Shown: positions 6,449-13,713 of the stretch, piece by piece | Numbering within the stretch: position 1 is the stretch's first letter | Layout of the letters: every line of letters begins with the position of its first letter | Assembly (NCBI GenBank): GCA_029250565.1 | Contig: JAQXFA010000159.1 | Coordinates: 1 to 14,715, forward strand | Length of the DNA stretch: 14,715 bases | Reading direction: 5' to 3' | Origin: Candidatus Thalassarchaeaceae archaeon | Lineage (GTDB): Archaea > Thermoplasmatota > Poseidoniia > Poseidoniales > Thalassarchaeaceae | Made by a program: the position numbers and the translations under genes | The notes under the pieces: generated by a model | What the model was told of the DNA's origin: nothing | What the model saw: the letters and a program-made list of their open reading frames with translations, nothing else | Database searches by the model: none

Positions 6449-9283
6449 TCAGAGATATGCGATGCCGGGCTCTGATGGGTAAGCGAATCTTGCTTTACCA
6501 CCGACATCATCTCCATCTCCAACAAGGTAAATATTGACCTCTTGAATACTTAATTCGTTGCTAATGAATTCCTTAGATTCATTGAGAATTGTTACTTCAT
6601 CAAGATTAACTTTCAGCACATTTCTTTCGGTTGGTGACCATTTGTACAATTGTTTCATTATTCGTTTCCAAGCTCCAGGTACTTGTCCCCTAACTTCCCC
6701 AACCTGTGTAAATGGTCGTGACATAATCTCCCCCATCGCCCCTTTCATTGGGAAGTCACTCTCAAGCAATTCAATACCTGTACGTACTAATTCACCTTTC
6801 CAATCTTCAGCGATTTGGAAGGTTACAGATGTAGCATCATTCTCAAGATGTCGCTCAGCTAAACCTTTCATCTGCCTAGCCTGATCAAGAACAGATTGCA
6901 AGAAAATTTCACGAGCCAAGACCGGATTTATCCCCTCAGAGCCATCATTTACATCTTCATTAAACCCAAGTGTTTGGGTTGCAATCAAGTCTTTACCTCC
7001 TGCAGATGCCCAAATTTCTTCAGCAATATGAGGGGTTGCAGGGTGCATCATCTTAGCCCAATCAAGTAGGAGCGTTCGTGCCAACTTACCATTGCACCCA
7101 CCACGTCGTTGGTACCAAACAAGGTCAGAATATACTTCGTAATGACTGAGCATTACACCGGCTCTCAAATCAACAGATTCCATTGCTGAAACCCATTCAG
7201 TTTTACGAATTTCAAATTGGGTATTCAACCATTCATCAATTGCAGAATCATCATTCTCCCACGACAACATTTCGCGGCTCAAATTCCAAACAGCCTTCAT
7301 TTGTCTGTAGCATGATTCCACACCGCTATCAGACCAATCCATCCCAGCAGTAGGTTGGGCTGCAAACAGGATGAATAATCTCACAGTGTCTGCACCATAT
7401 TGTTCAATCATTGAAACGGGTCCGACAGTATTGCCAAGAGATTTACTCATTTTGGCACTGCGCTCTGTTAATTCGCTAGAGCAATATGGGCAAGCATTAC
7501 CTCTTTCACTTACCGGGTGGGTAATGTTACAAGGTGCACAAAACGGTGCTTGAGCATTGACCATTCCTTGGCATAATAATTCTTCAAACGGCTCGTTAAA
7601 ACGATGTAAACCCATGTCTCTCAATGCTTTAGTCCAAAACCGAGCGTAGATTAAGTGCATTTGTGCATGCTCAATTCCACCACAATAAAAGTCAACATTC
7701 ATCCAATAATCTGCTGCTTGACCGCTGAAGCATAAATCAGAATTATTTGCATCAATGTAGCGCATGAAATACCAAGATGAATCAACAAAAGTATCCATTG
7801 TGTCGGTTTCTCTTCTTGATGGATTACCACAGGCGGGGCAATCAACATTGAGGAAGGTGGGCGAGGTCTCCATTGGGTTCCCCTCTCCACTAAAGACAAC
7901 ATCATCAGGTAGCAACACAGGCAATTCATCCTCAGGAACTGGAACAGCACCACATTCTTTGCAGTGGATAATGGGAATTGGAGTTCCCCAATACCTCTGT
8001 CGTGAAATTAACCAGTCACGAATTTTCCATTGAATCATTCCGTTCCCTGAATCTTCACCTTCGAGCGCTTCAATAACAGCTCTCTTTGCATCATCTCCAC
8101 TTAAACCATCAAAACCCTCTTGCGCAGAATTCATCATTTCTCCGTACCCTTCGAAAGCGGAGGTTAGTGGTGCATCATTGTCTATGCCAGCTTCAAGTAA
8201 AACTCGTTTTATTGGTAGGTCATGCTCAGTGGCGAAATCAAAGTCACGTTGATCGTGGCCTGGTACAGCCATTACTGAACCAGTACCGTATGAAGCGATA
8301 ACGAAATTCCCAGCATAGATTGGTATTTTCTCACCACTTAGTGGATTAATTGCATACCGGCCAAGGAATACACCCTTTTTCTCCTTCAACATACCTCTAT
8401 CCATGTCAGAAAGTTGCTTTGCTTCCTTCTCCATCTGTCGCCATGCTTGTTCATTTTCATGACCCTTAACCAAAACCTCACATAGAGGGTTTTCAGGAGC
8501 CAGAGTTACAAATGTGACACCAAAAATCGTATCAGGACGGGTGGTAAAAGCTTCAATTTCAATAGCATCATCACCTTCTACTTTGAACTTAATCTGCGCA
8601 CCTTCTGAACGGCCCATCCAATCTTTTTGTAGTGCTTTTACATGGTTGGGGAATTGGATGTCTTCAAGTGAGTCAAGAAGTTCTTGCGCGTACTCTGTAA
8701 TTTTCAAAAACCATTGGTCCATGTCTCTTTGTGCAACTTCACTTGAACATCTCCAGCATCTTCCATTGTGCACTTGTTCGTTTGCTAAAACGGTGTTACA
8801 CTGCTCACACCAGTTGACATTCGCAAAAGTTCGGTACGCCAATCCACTTTGGTAAAATTTTAGGAAAAACCATTGATTCCATTTGTAGTAATTTGGGTCA
8901 TGACTCATAACTTGTCGATTCCAATCATGTGAAAATCCCATTTGTTTGAAGTCTGATTTGATACTAGCGATATTACGATCTGTGATATCTCTTGGGTGCC
9001 TTCCTTCTTTTATGGCTGCATTTTCCGCAGGCATTCCAAAAGAATCGAAACCCATTGGGTAGATGACATTGAATCCTCTTGCTCGTCGATAACGAGCAAC
9101 TGCATCTCCAATAGAATAATTTCTAACATGGCCAATATGCATTTTTCCAGAAGGATAAGGATACATTTCTAAGCAGTAGAATTTAGGCTTATCAGTGTCT
9201 AATGGAGCGATGAAAACTTCTTCATCTAACCATCTCTTTTGCCACTTCTGTTCAATGTTTGCAGGCGAGAATTCCTCCTCCAT
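6449..9283 (-). CDS. leuS: Leucyl-tRNA synthetase, bacterial-type core
   Basis: Charges tRNA-Leu with leucine and removes misacylated products. HIGH is at residues 49-52 within YPYPSGKMHIGHVRNYSIGD, which is the bacterial signature; archaeal LeuRS has a clearly different first motif. Zinc ligands CEQC (159-162) and CWRC (176-179) follow, then the CP1 editing domain with TTRPDTIFG (247-255) and VPGHDQRDFDF (340-350), then IRDWLISRQRYWG and KMSKS (611-615). Two further CxxC pairs (582-585 and 598-601) sit just before KMSKS, suggesting a zinc ribbon in the leucine-specific insertion. From about residue 700 the sequence (DLVWYQRRGG, IAEDWKGEL, and a terminal GGKARFAYPSEPGIAYL) looks more like archaeal LeuRS. 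The 944-residue length is ordinary. The ATG is preceded by a GAAGGGTTG stretch; no convincing TATA box is seen in the 78-base gap behind the regulator gene. Confidence 0.96.
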   Translation of the reverse strand: MEEEFSPANIEQKWQKRWLDEEVFIAPLDTDKPKFYCLEMYPYPSGKMHIGHVRNYSIGDAVARYRRARGFNVIYPMGFDSFGMPAENAAIKEGRHPRDITDRNIASIKSDFKQMGFSHDWNRQVMSHDPNYYKWNQWFFLKFYQSGLAYRTFANVNWCEQCNTVLANEQVHNGRCWRCSSEVAQRDMDQWFLKITEYAQELLDSLEDIQFPNHVKALQKDWMGRSEGAQIKFKVEGDDAIEIEAFTTRPDTIFGVTFVTLAPENPLCEVLVKGHENEQAWRQMEKEAKQLSDMDRGMLKEKKGVFLGRYAINPLSGEKIPIYAGNFVIASYGTGSVMAVPGHDQRDFDFATEHDLPIKRVLLEAGIDNDAPLTSAFEGYGEMMNSAQEGFDGLSGDDAKRAVIEALEGEDSGNGMIQWKIRDWLISRQRYWGTPIPIIHCKECGAVPVPEDELPVLLPDDVVFSGEGNPMETSPTFLNVDCPACGNPSRRETDTMDTFVDSSWYFMRYIDANNSDLCFSGQAADYWMNVDFYCGGIEHAQMHLIYARFWTKALRDMGLHRFNEPFEELLCQGMVNAQAPFCAPCNITHPVSERGNACPYCSSELTERSAKMSKSLGNTVGPVSMIEQYGADTVRLFILFAAQPTAGMDWSDSGVESCYRQMKAVWNLSREMLSWENDDSAIDEWLNTQFEIRKTEWVSAMESVDLRAGVMLSHYEVYSDLVWYQRRGGCNGKLARTLLLDWAKMMHPATPHIAEEIWASAGGKDLIATQTLGFNEDVNDGSEGINPVLAREIFLQSVLDQARQMKGLAERHLENDATSVTFQIAEDWKGELVRTGIELLESDFPMKGAMGEIMSRPFTQVGEVRGQVPGAWKRIMKQLYKWSPTERNVLKVNLDEVTILNESKEFISNELSIQEVNIYLVGDGDDVGGKARFAYPSEPGIAYL

Positions 9284-9361
9284 ACAATCAACCCTTCAAC
9301 GACATAGACATTCGTTATTGAATGGCCGAATCACCCGTCCGCTATCAAAGGAACGGAATTA

Positions 9362-12067
9362 TCATACCTCATCAAGTAAAGATGGGAAGTCATTGGAGTT
9401 AAGCAGAATCAGTGCACGGTCAGTCAACCTGTACCTATAACGCATGGCTACTCTCTCTTTCTCAACCAATCCCCAATCCACTAGTGATTTGAGGTGGTAT
9501 GATACCAATTGTTGACTCGTTTCCAATTTGTCAGACAATTCTTTCTGTGATAGATTTAGAATTTCATTTTCGTGGATGTCAAGGATCTGTAGAATCTTAC
9601 CCTGCAGACTGTTCGGGTCAGGAGTGAGTACTGGAACGGGTAAATCATCATCCTCAGTTCTTGAGTCAATGGATGCAGGATAATATCTAACCTTACGACC
9701 ATCCTTACGCCTCCATACTCGTTCATCAGATTCCAATACTGATAGATGATGGGTTAACTGTCCATTTGACATTTTTAAAGCCCCAAGTAACGCTCTGAAG
9801 TGAATACCTCTGTGCAGTTCAATATAGGCAACAATCCTACCCCGTTGGTATTCCCCACCAGATTCCTTAGTCTTACGTACCAAGCCAAGAAGAGCGAGAC
9901 CATATTTTGTTGCTGGCAGTCGAATCCATTCAACTTGAGTCACAGCACCAGCAATCAGTGCGAGTAAACTAGTTGATGCAACTAAAGCAACGATTGTTGG
10001 AGCCGCAGCAGGAATAGAAATTACTGGTGTTTCAGATACTACTTCATTGTCAATGTTAGTATCTGTGGAGGCGATTTGCGCTTCACCTAGTACCTCAACT
10101 ACAACAATGTTAGATGCCCAGCCGGAACAAGCAGTTGAGCTGTCAACAGTTTCCTCAACCCAATACGCACCTCTGTGATTTGGAAGTGGTTTCCAGTTGT
10201 CTACTAAGGTAGATGAGTAAGCGTGTTCATTATCATCAACATCAATTAGAATCCAACATCCACCAAAATCAGTAGTGACATATTGCCAACTACCTTCGGC
10301 CATCCAACTCAATAGAATAGCATCTTCTTGCACTATTGTTTCATCTGCAACCTCGCTTTCGGAGTCATCATCGGAATTCTGTTCCTCTTCAATCATAGGG
10401 GGGTTCCAAGTATGGGCTAATTGGGTGGTGAATCTAGGTGTACCAGTGGTTTCTATGAAAATAGACCAAGTTCCTTGATTGAGTTGACCAAATTCGATTG
10501 TAAATGGGTCAAACGGTATACCATTACCAGCGGCAATCGTCTCCATAACTCCTCCAGTTTCCCCACACTGTTCATTCCACATTTGATGGGGTTGCGATTC
10601 ACCAACACGCTGTAGGGTAAAGGTCAATCGACATTCTTGAGGCCAGTGGATATCCAAGTCAACTTGGTTCTCTAGTTGGATTTGGAAAGTAATCGATTCT
10701 TGATCAGTCCCAGGATTGTTAGTGAGTAAATCAATCACTCTGAATTGTGCTAGGCTAGTATCTTGCATTGATGCTAAACAGGCGGGTCCACTATCGCTAC
10801 CATCGTAATTGATTAGATATTCTGTAGTAATCCCATATTCAGGGATTGTTACTAACATTAGGTAAGAGCCATCATTGAGTTCACAAGTACTATCTGCATT
10901 CATTGACCACATTCGCTGGTCAATAGTGTATTGGCTAGTAGGGTCAACCTTTAATTCAGAAAATTCGGTTTCACAGATATCATTCAATCTTGAATCCTTG
11001 GTTATCATTCCTTCTTCAGAAATTAATTGAATAGAAACTAGACAACTGCTGTTGAATTGCAACTCAGCAGGCACTCCGGCTGAATTAACTAACTCGGTTT
11101 TAACTTGAATATTATCTGTATCAGTAACTATACCATCTAGATCATCATCACCTAGTAAACTAACAGCAACCTCAACTAAAGCCTCAGGGAGAGGCTCACC
11201 TATTGCTAGGGTTGCATCAAAGGTACTAGTCAAACCACTCAAACCAGTTGTTGCAATTTCAACAGACCACAGCCCTGATTCAAGTTGTTCACCTCCAGAG
11301 GTAAAGTCCCAAACTAGCCAACCCAAAGGAACAGATTCCCCAATTCCAAGAGTAGTTCCTGAGCCACATTCTAAGTCTGTCATTGAAGGAGGATTTGATG
11401 TAGTCATTGTGTTAACTTGAATTGTAACTATGCAACCTTCATCAGCATCAATAGTTATCGGGTTACTACCACTATTGGTGAGTGAAACATGAGAGTAGAC
11501 ACTCTCCCCTGACAAATAATCTAATCCGCCACTAATAGGTGGGGCGGTGTTGACTTGTAATACCAAGTTTTCAATTAACACAGGACTGCGCTGGAATTGT
11601 ATAGGTTGTACATGTGTTGCTAAACCTGATTCAAAGTTGAAATCAATTGTAACATCACCACTGTTGATAACTGCCCCAGATGCGTTTTGCCATTGCCAAT
11701 CAAATGAATCAAGGCTTCTTGTTTGCCCAGCAGGTATGTCAATCGCTCGACGTTGTTCAAGGCAAACTCTGTGCTCTCGTAGAGATGTAAATAATTCATC
11801 ATCTTTGTCAAGTATTTCAATTTCAACAGGGCAGGATGGATTGTATTCAATAGATTGAGTAGTTGCACCAGAATTCTTCACAGAAATTGAGATTGAAAGG
11901 GATTCTCCTCCATCGTACCAATCTGCCCCGGTAGTTGGTTCAGAAATAGAAATCACTAATTCAATGTCGTCAGAATCTGCACTTGCAGAACTAATCGCAA
12001 GTGGAGCAAGTAGGATAAAAGCTAGCCCAACAATGAGCAATCTACTAGCAGAATCACGTCCCCTCAT
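9362..12067 (-). CDS. Membrane-anchored regulator: exported BsuPI-like repeats, one TM span, two winged helices
   Basis: A one-component sensor-regulator by architecture; ligand and target genes are unknown. Numbered from the ATG at 12067 (901 residues): signal peptide about 1-30 (RLLIVGLAFILLAPLAISSA); four beta-rich repeats from about 38 to 558, each with a Cys pair (79/102, 212/234, 342/365, 479/501) and NSG or equivalent turns, resembling BsuPI/Ig-like domains; an acidic linker 559-583; a small extra domain with C604 and C647; a membrane span about 687-709; then cytoplasmic winged helices at about 743-798 (LLGALKMSNGQLTHHLSVLE, then KDGRKVRYYP) and 821-888 (SQKELSDKLETSQQLVSYHL). A DxDxDG calcium-type loop is at 307-318. 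A GTG at 12103 would add 12 residues, but the ATG has AGAGGCGG just upstream and gives a cleaner signal peptide. Divergent to the hydrolase at 12162. Confidence 0.85.
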   Translation of the reverse strand: MRGRDSASRLLIVGLAFILLAPLAISSASADSDDIELVISISEPTTGADWYDGGESLSISISVKNSGATTQSIEYNPSCPVEIEILDKDDELFTSLREHRVCLEQRRAIDIPAGQTRSLDSFDWQWQNASGAVINSGDVTIDFNFESGLATHVQPIQFQRSPVLIENLVLQVNTAPPISGGLDYLSGESVYSHVSLTNSGSNPITIDADEGCIVTIQVNTMTTSNPPSMTDLECGSGTTLGIGESVPLGWLVWDFTSGGEQLESGLWSVEIATTGLSGLTSTFDATLAIGEPLPEALVEVAVSLLGDDDLDGIVTDTDNIQVKTELVNSAGVPAELQFNSSCLVSIQLISEEGMITKDSRLNDICETEFSELKVDPTSQYTIDQRMWSMNADSTCELNDGSYLMLVTIPEYGITTEYLINYDGSDSGPACLASMQDTSLAQFRVIDLLTNNPGTDQESITFQIQLENQVDLDIHWPQECRLTFTLQRVGESQPHQMWNEQCGETGGVMETIAAGNGIPFDPFTIEFGQLNQGTWSIFIETTGTPRFTTQLAHTWNPPMIEEEQNSDDDSESEVADETIVQEDAILLSWMAEGSWQYVTTDFGGCWILIDVDDNEHAYSSTLVDNWKPLPNHRGAYWVEETVDSSTACSGWASNIVVVEVLGEAQIASTDTNIDNEVVSETPVISIPAAAPTIVALVASTSLLALIAGAVTQVEWIRLPATKYGLALLGLVRKTKESGGEYQRGRIVAYIELHRGIHFRALLGALKMSNGQLTHHLSVLESDERVWRRKDGRKVRYYPASIDSRTEDDDLPVPVLTPDPNSLQGKILQILDIHENEILNLSQKELSDKLETSQQLVSYHLKSLVDWGLVEKERVAMRYRYRLTDRALILLNSNDFPSLLDEV

Positions 12068-12072
12068 ACTGC

Positions 12073-12089
12073 CGCCTCTTATAGAGGCG
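12073..12089 (-). promoter_or_regulatory. Perfect 17-base palindrome overlapping the regulator's ribosome-binding site
   Basis: CGCCTCT-TAT-AGAGGCG is a 7+3+7 perfect inverted repeat ending six bases upstream of the preferred ATG at 12067. On the coding (minus) strand the 3' arm is AGAGGCG, the Shine-Dalgarno sequence itself. As DNA it could be a dimeric winged-helix operator for autoregulation; as RNA, a hairpin that hides the ribosome-binding site. It also contains CTATAAG, but that is too close to the start codon to be this gene's TATA box. Confidence 0.55.
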
Positions 12090-12121
12090 ACAAACACACT
12101 CACACTTAAGACCCGCCCCGC

Positions 12122-12148
12122 GCGGTAAAATCAGTAATTTCAATGCCA
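12122..12148. promoter_or_regulatory. Divergent promoter region, AT-rich core
   Basis: The gap between the divergent regulator and hydrolase starts is 94 bases from the preferred starts. Its AT-rich core (GGTAAAATCAGTAATTTCAAT) is the only place TATA boxes could sit for both genes; GGTAAAAT lies about 34 bases before the hydrolase ATG. It is flanked by CCGCGCGG (12118-12125) and a C7 run. The elements are weak matches and the direction of each is not settled. Confidence 0.35.
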
Positions 12149-12161
12149 TACCCCCCCTCGC

Positions 12162-12923
12162 ATGATTTTGATGTTAGCCAAAGGCGAGTTTGACCGCCGA
12201 ATAGAAGACGATGGAATTGAGGTATGGGTTAGCCAGCAAGGACCATTTGGAAACGTCAATACAGCGTTCATTAACAGAGCCACAAATACAGTAGTAATCA
12301 TTGACCCCTACTCTGCTAAAAAATGGCTTTCAGCCCTAGAAAATGAAGGTTTATCGCCAACCCACATCATTCTAACCCACACTCATAGAGACCACACATC
12401 AGGTGTTAAGAAAATCGTAAAATCCCATCCTGAAATTGAGTTATGGGGGCATGTTGAATCGAACTATCCTAACTTACTTGGGCGAGTATTATTTCGTCAC
12501 ATAGATTTCACACATACTTGGAATCATCCAGTACATTCAGGTGAGCAATGGATTGCAGGTGGTATTACCCTTGAAGTCACTCACACACCAGGTCATGCAC
12601 CAGGGCATCTCACCCTCCATGGCCATGGAGTATTTCACGCGGGAGATTTACTGTTCACCCAACGTTCTGGCAGGGTTGATCTACCCGGTGGGGATTCACA
12701 ATCTCAATGGAGAAGTGTCATTCATGCCAGGGAGATTCTCAAAGGGCTGCCTAGTGATTGGCGTCTAATTCCAGGTCATAATTACGAGTGGATTGATGGG
12801 ACTGAACGAAATTGGGTTAGTTTATCTCAGGCATTGAAACATAATTTAGCACTGAATTCACCTTCCCTAGTTCAGTTTGAGGAACTTGATTTTTTGCGGT
12901 TTGATGATGACATGGCAAGATGA
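12162..12923 (+). CDS. Metallo-beta-lactamase-fold hydrolase (glyoxalase II / ETHE1-like)
   Basis: Probable metal-dependent cytoplasmic hydrolase or dioxygenase; substrate unknown. The metal-binding motif is THTHRDH (residues 72-78: H73, H75, D77, H78), with H145 in the HTPGHAPGH stretch, D162 in HAGDLLF and H206 in IPGHNYEW, so all usual ligands are present. The segment RVDLPGGDSQSQW (171-183) resembles the region after the metal Asp in glyoxalase II and ETHE1 relatives. The 253-residue protein has no room for the full substrate-binding domain of true glyoxalase II, so it is best called MBL-fold only. The ATG at 12162 has no ribosome-binding site (a C7 run precedes it), suggesting a leaderless message or use of the ATG at 12171. 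It is divergent from the membrane regulator, which could control it. Confidence 0.88.
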   Translation: MILMLAKGEFDRRIEDDGIEVWVSQQGPFGNVNTAFINRATNTVVIIDPYSAKKWLSALENEGLSPTHIILTHTHRDHTSGVKKIVKSHPEIELWGHVESNYPNLLGRVLFRHIDFTHTWNHPVHSGEQWIAGGITLEVTHTPGHAPGHLTLHGHGVFHAGDLLFTQRSGRVDLPGGDSQSQWRSVIHAREILKGLPSDWRLIPGHNYEWIDGTERNWVSLSQALKHNLALNSPSLVQFEELDFLRFDDDMAR

Positions 12924-12986
12924 AATCCCTCCTCTTGAATTGTTGCCGGGGATACATTGAAAGTGAATTTAATAGCAGTTTAAAAT

Positions 12987-13670
12987 ATGGGCGATGAAAA
13001 ATCATTAAGGTATGCTAAAATGCGATATCCCAATATCGCATTTAAACGTGGAGACAAGCCTAAATCATTCTTTTTTAATGTTGCATATTCATTAATTTGG
13101 CTTGTCTTAGTTCTTGCTGTTTCAGCAGCTGGATATCTCTTCGTGAGTCCTTTTTGTGGGCTTGGAGCAATCCTATCATTACTCATGTTGAAAGGACTAT
13201 TGGATGTATTAATGGGAAATACTGTTCTTGTTGCTGATGGTGAATCTTTAGTATTCCGAAAAACAAAGGAGAAAACTAAGAGGGATTTTTTAATGCAAAA
13301 GAAAATGAAACAGAAATTCTCTGCCTTAGATAAAGATGAAGTAGGACAAAAACTTGAATCATTGATTTCAGAAATCCTAAGTGATAATGAAGAAAATAAT
13401 CAAGAAAAGGCATTTGCGATTGCTTCATTTCTCATCATGGATAAAAACAAAGATGGGCAATTATCAGATACAGAAATGTTGGATACAGCCTATGACGACA
13501 TCCAATCGAGTTTTGGTCTTGAAGAAAATGAAAACTCAATGAAAGAAAATGAGAATTTGGCAAAACAAATTCTTCCTTATCTAGATTCAAATCCTAATGC
13601 AACTAGCAAAAATATTGTTGAGAAGTTTTCAAACATTCAATCAGAAGACAAGTATGATCCATTTTCTTAG
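12987..13670 (+). CDS. Two-span membrane protein with a canonical EF-hand calcium loop
   Basis: I recognise no named family. The 227 residues contain a short basic N-terminus, two membrane spans (about 28-52 and 55-77), and a soluble C-terminal part of about 150 residues that is charged and helical. The stretch after the spans (RKTKEKTKRDFLMQKKMKQK) is strongly basic, so by the positive-inside rule both ends are cytoplasmic. Residues 152-163 (DKNKDGQLSDTE) fit the 12-residue EF-hand loop exactly: D1, N3, D5, G6, L8 and E12, with helices on both sides. A second, degenerate loop may begin at D200 (DSNPNATS), lacking the final acidic ligand. This suggests a calcium-responsive membrane protein, by inference. 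The start is the first ATG, with AT-rich sequence (TTTAATAG, TTTAAAATAT) just upstream. It is convergent with the histidine kinase. Confidence 0.7.
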   Translation: MGDEKSLRYAKMRYPNIAFKRGDKPKSFFFNVAYSLIWLVLVLAVSAAGYLFVSPFCGLGAILSLLMLKGLLDVLMGNTVLVADGESLVFRKTKEKTKRDFLMQKKMKQKFSALDKDEVGQKLESLISEILSDNEENNQEKAFAIASFLIMDKNKDGQLSDTEMLDTAYDDIQSSFGLEENENSMKENENLAKQILPYLDSNPNATSKNIVEKFSNIQSEDKYDPFS

Positions 13671-13672
13671 TG

Positions 13673-13713
13673 TGATTGAAAATCATATGAATTATCATTA
13701 ACTTAATTTTAAG
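13673..13713. terminator. AT-rich convergent junction with two small inverted repeats
   Basis: Between the EF-hand gene and the kinase lie TGATT-GAA-AATCA (13673-13685) and CTTAA-TT-TTAAG (13702-13713), the second covering the kinase stop codon. Both are short and AT-only or nearly so, and T-runs occur on both strands. This is compatible with termination of both transcripts but is weak evidence. Confidence 0.3.

Noticed and set aside
8514..8855. A 113-codon open frame antisense to leuS.
   Set aside because: It lies inside the conserved LeuRS coding sequence, has a serine-rich shadow composition and no recognisable motif.
9330..9355. Imperfect inverted repeat CCGTCC...GGAACGG between the regulator and leuS.
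   Set aside because: The arms are four bases with a bulge, too weak to call a terminator or operator.
12118..12125. CCGCGCGG palindrome in the divergent promoter.
   Set aside because: Eight self-complementary bases alone are too short to claim as an operator, although it may matter as part of the region.
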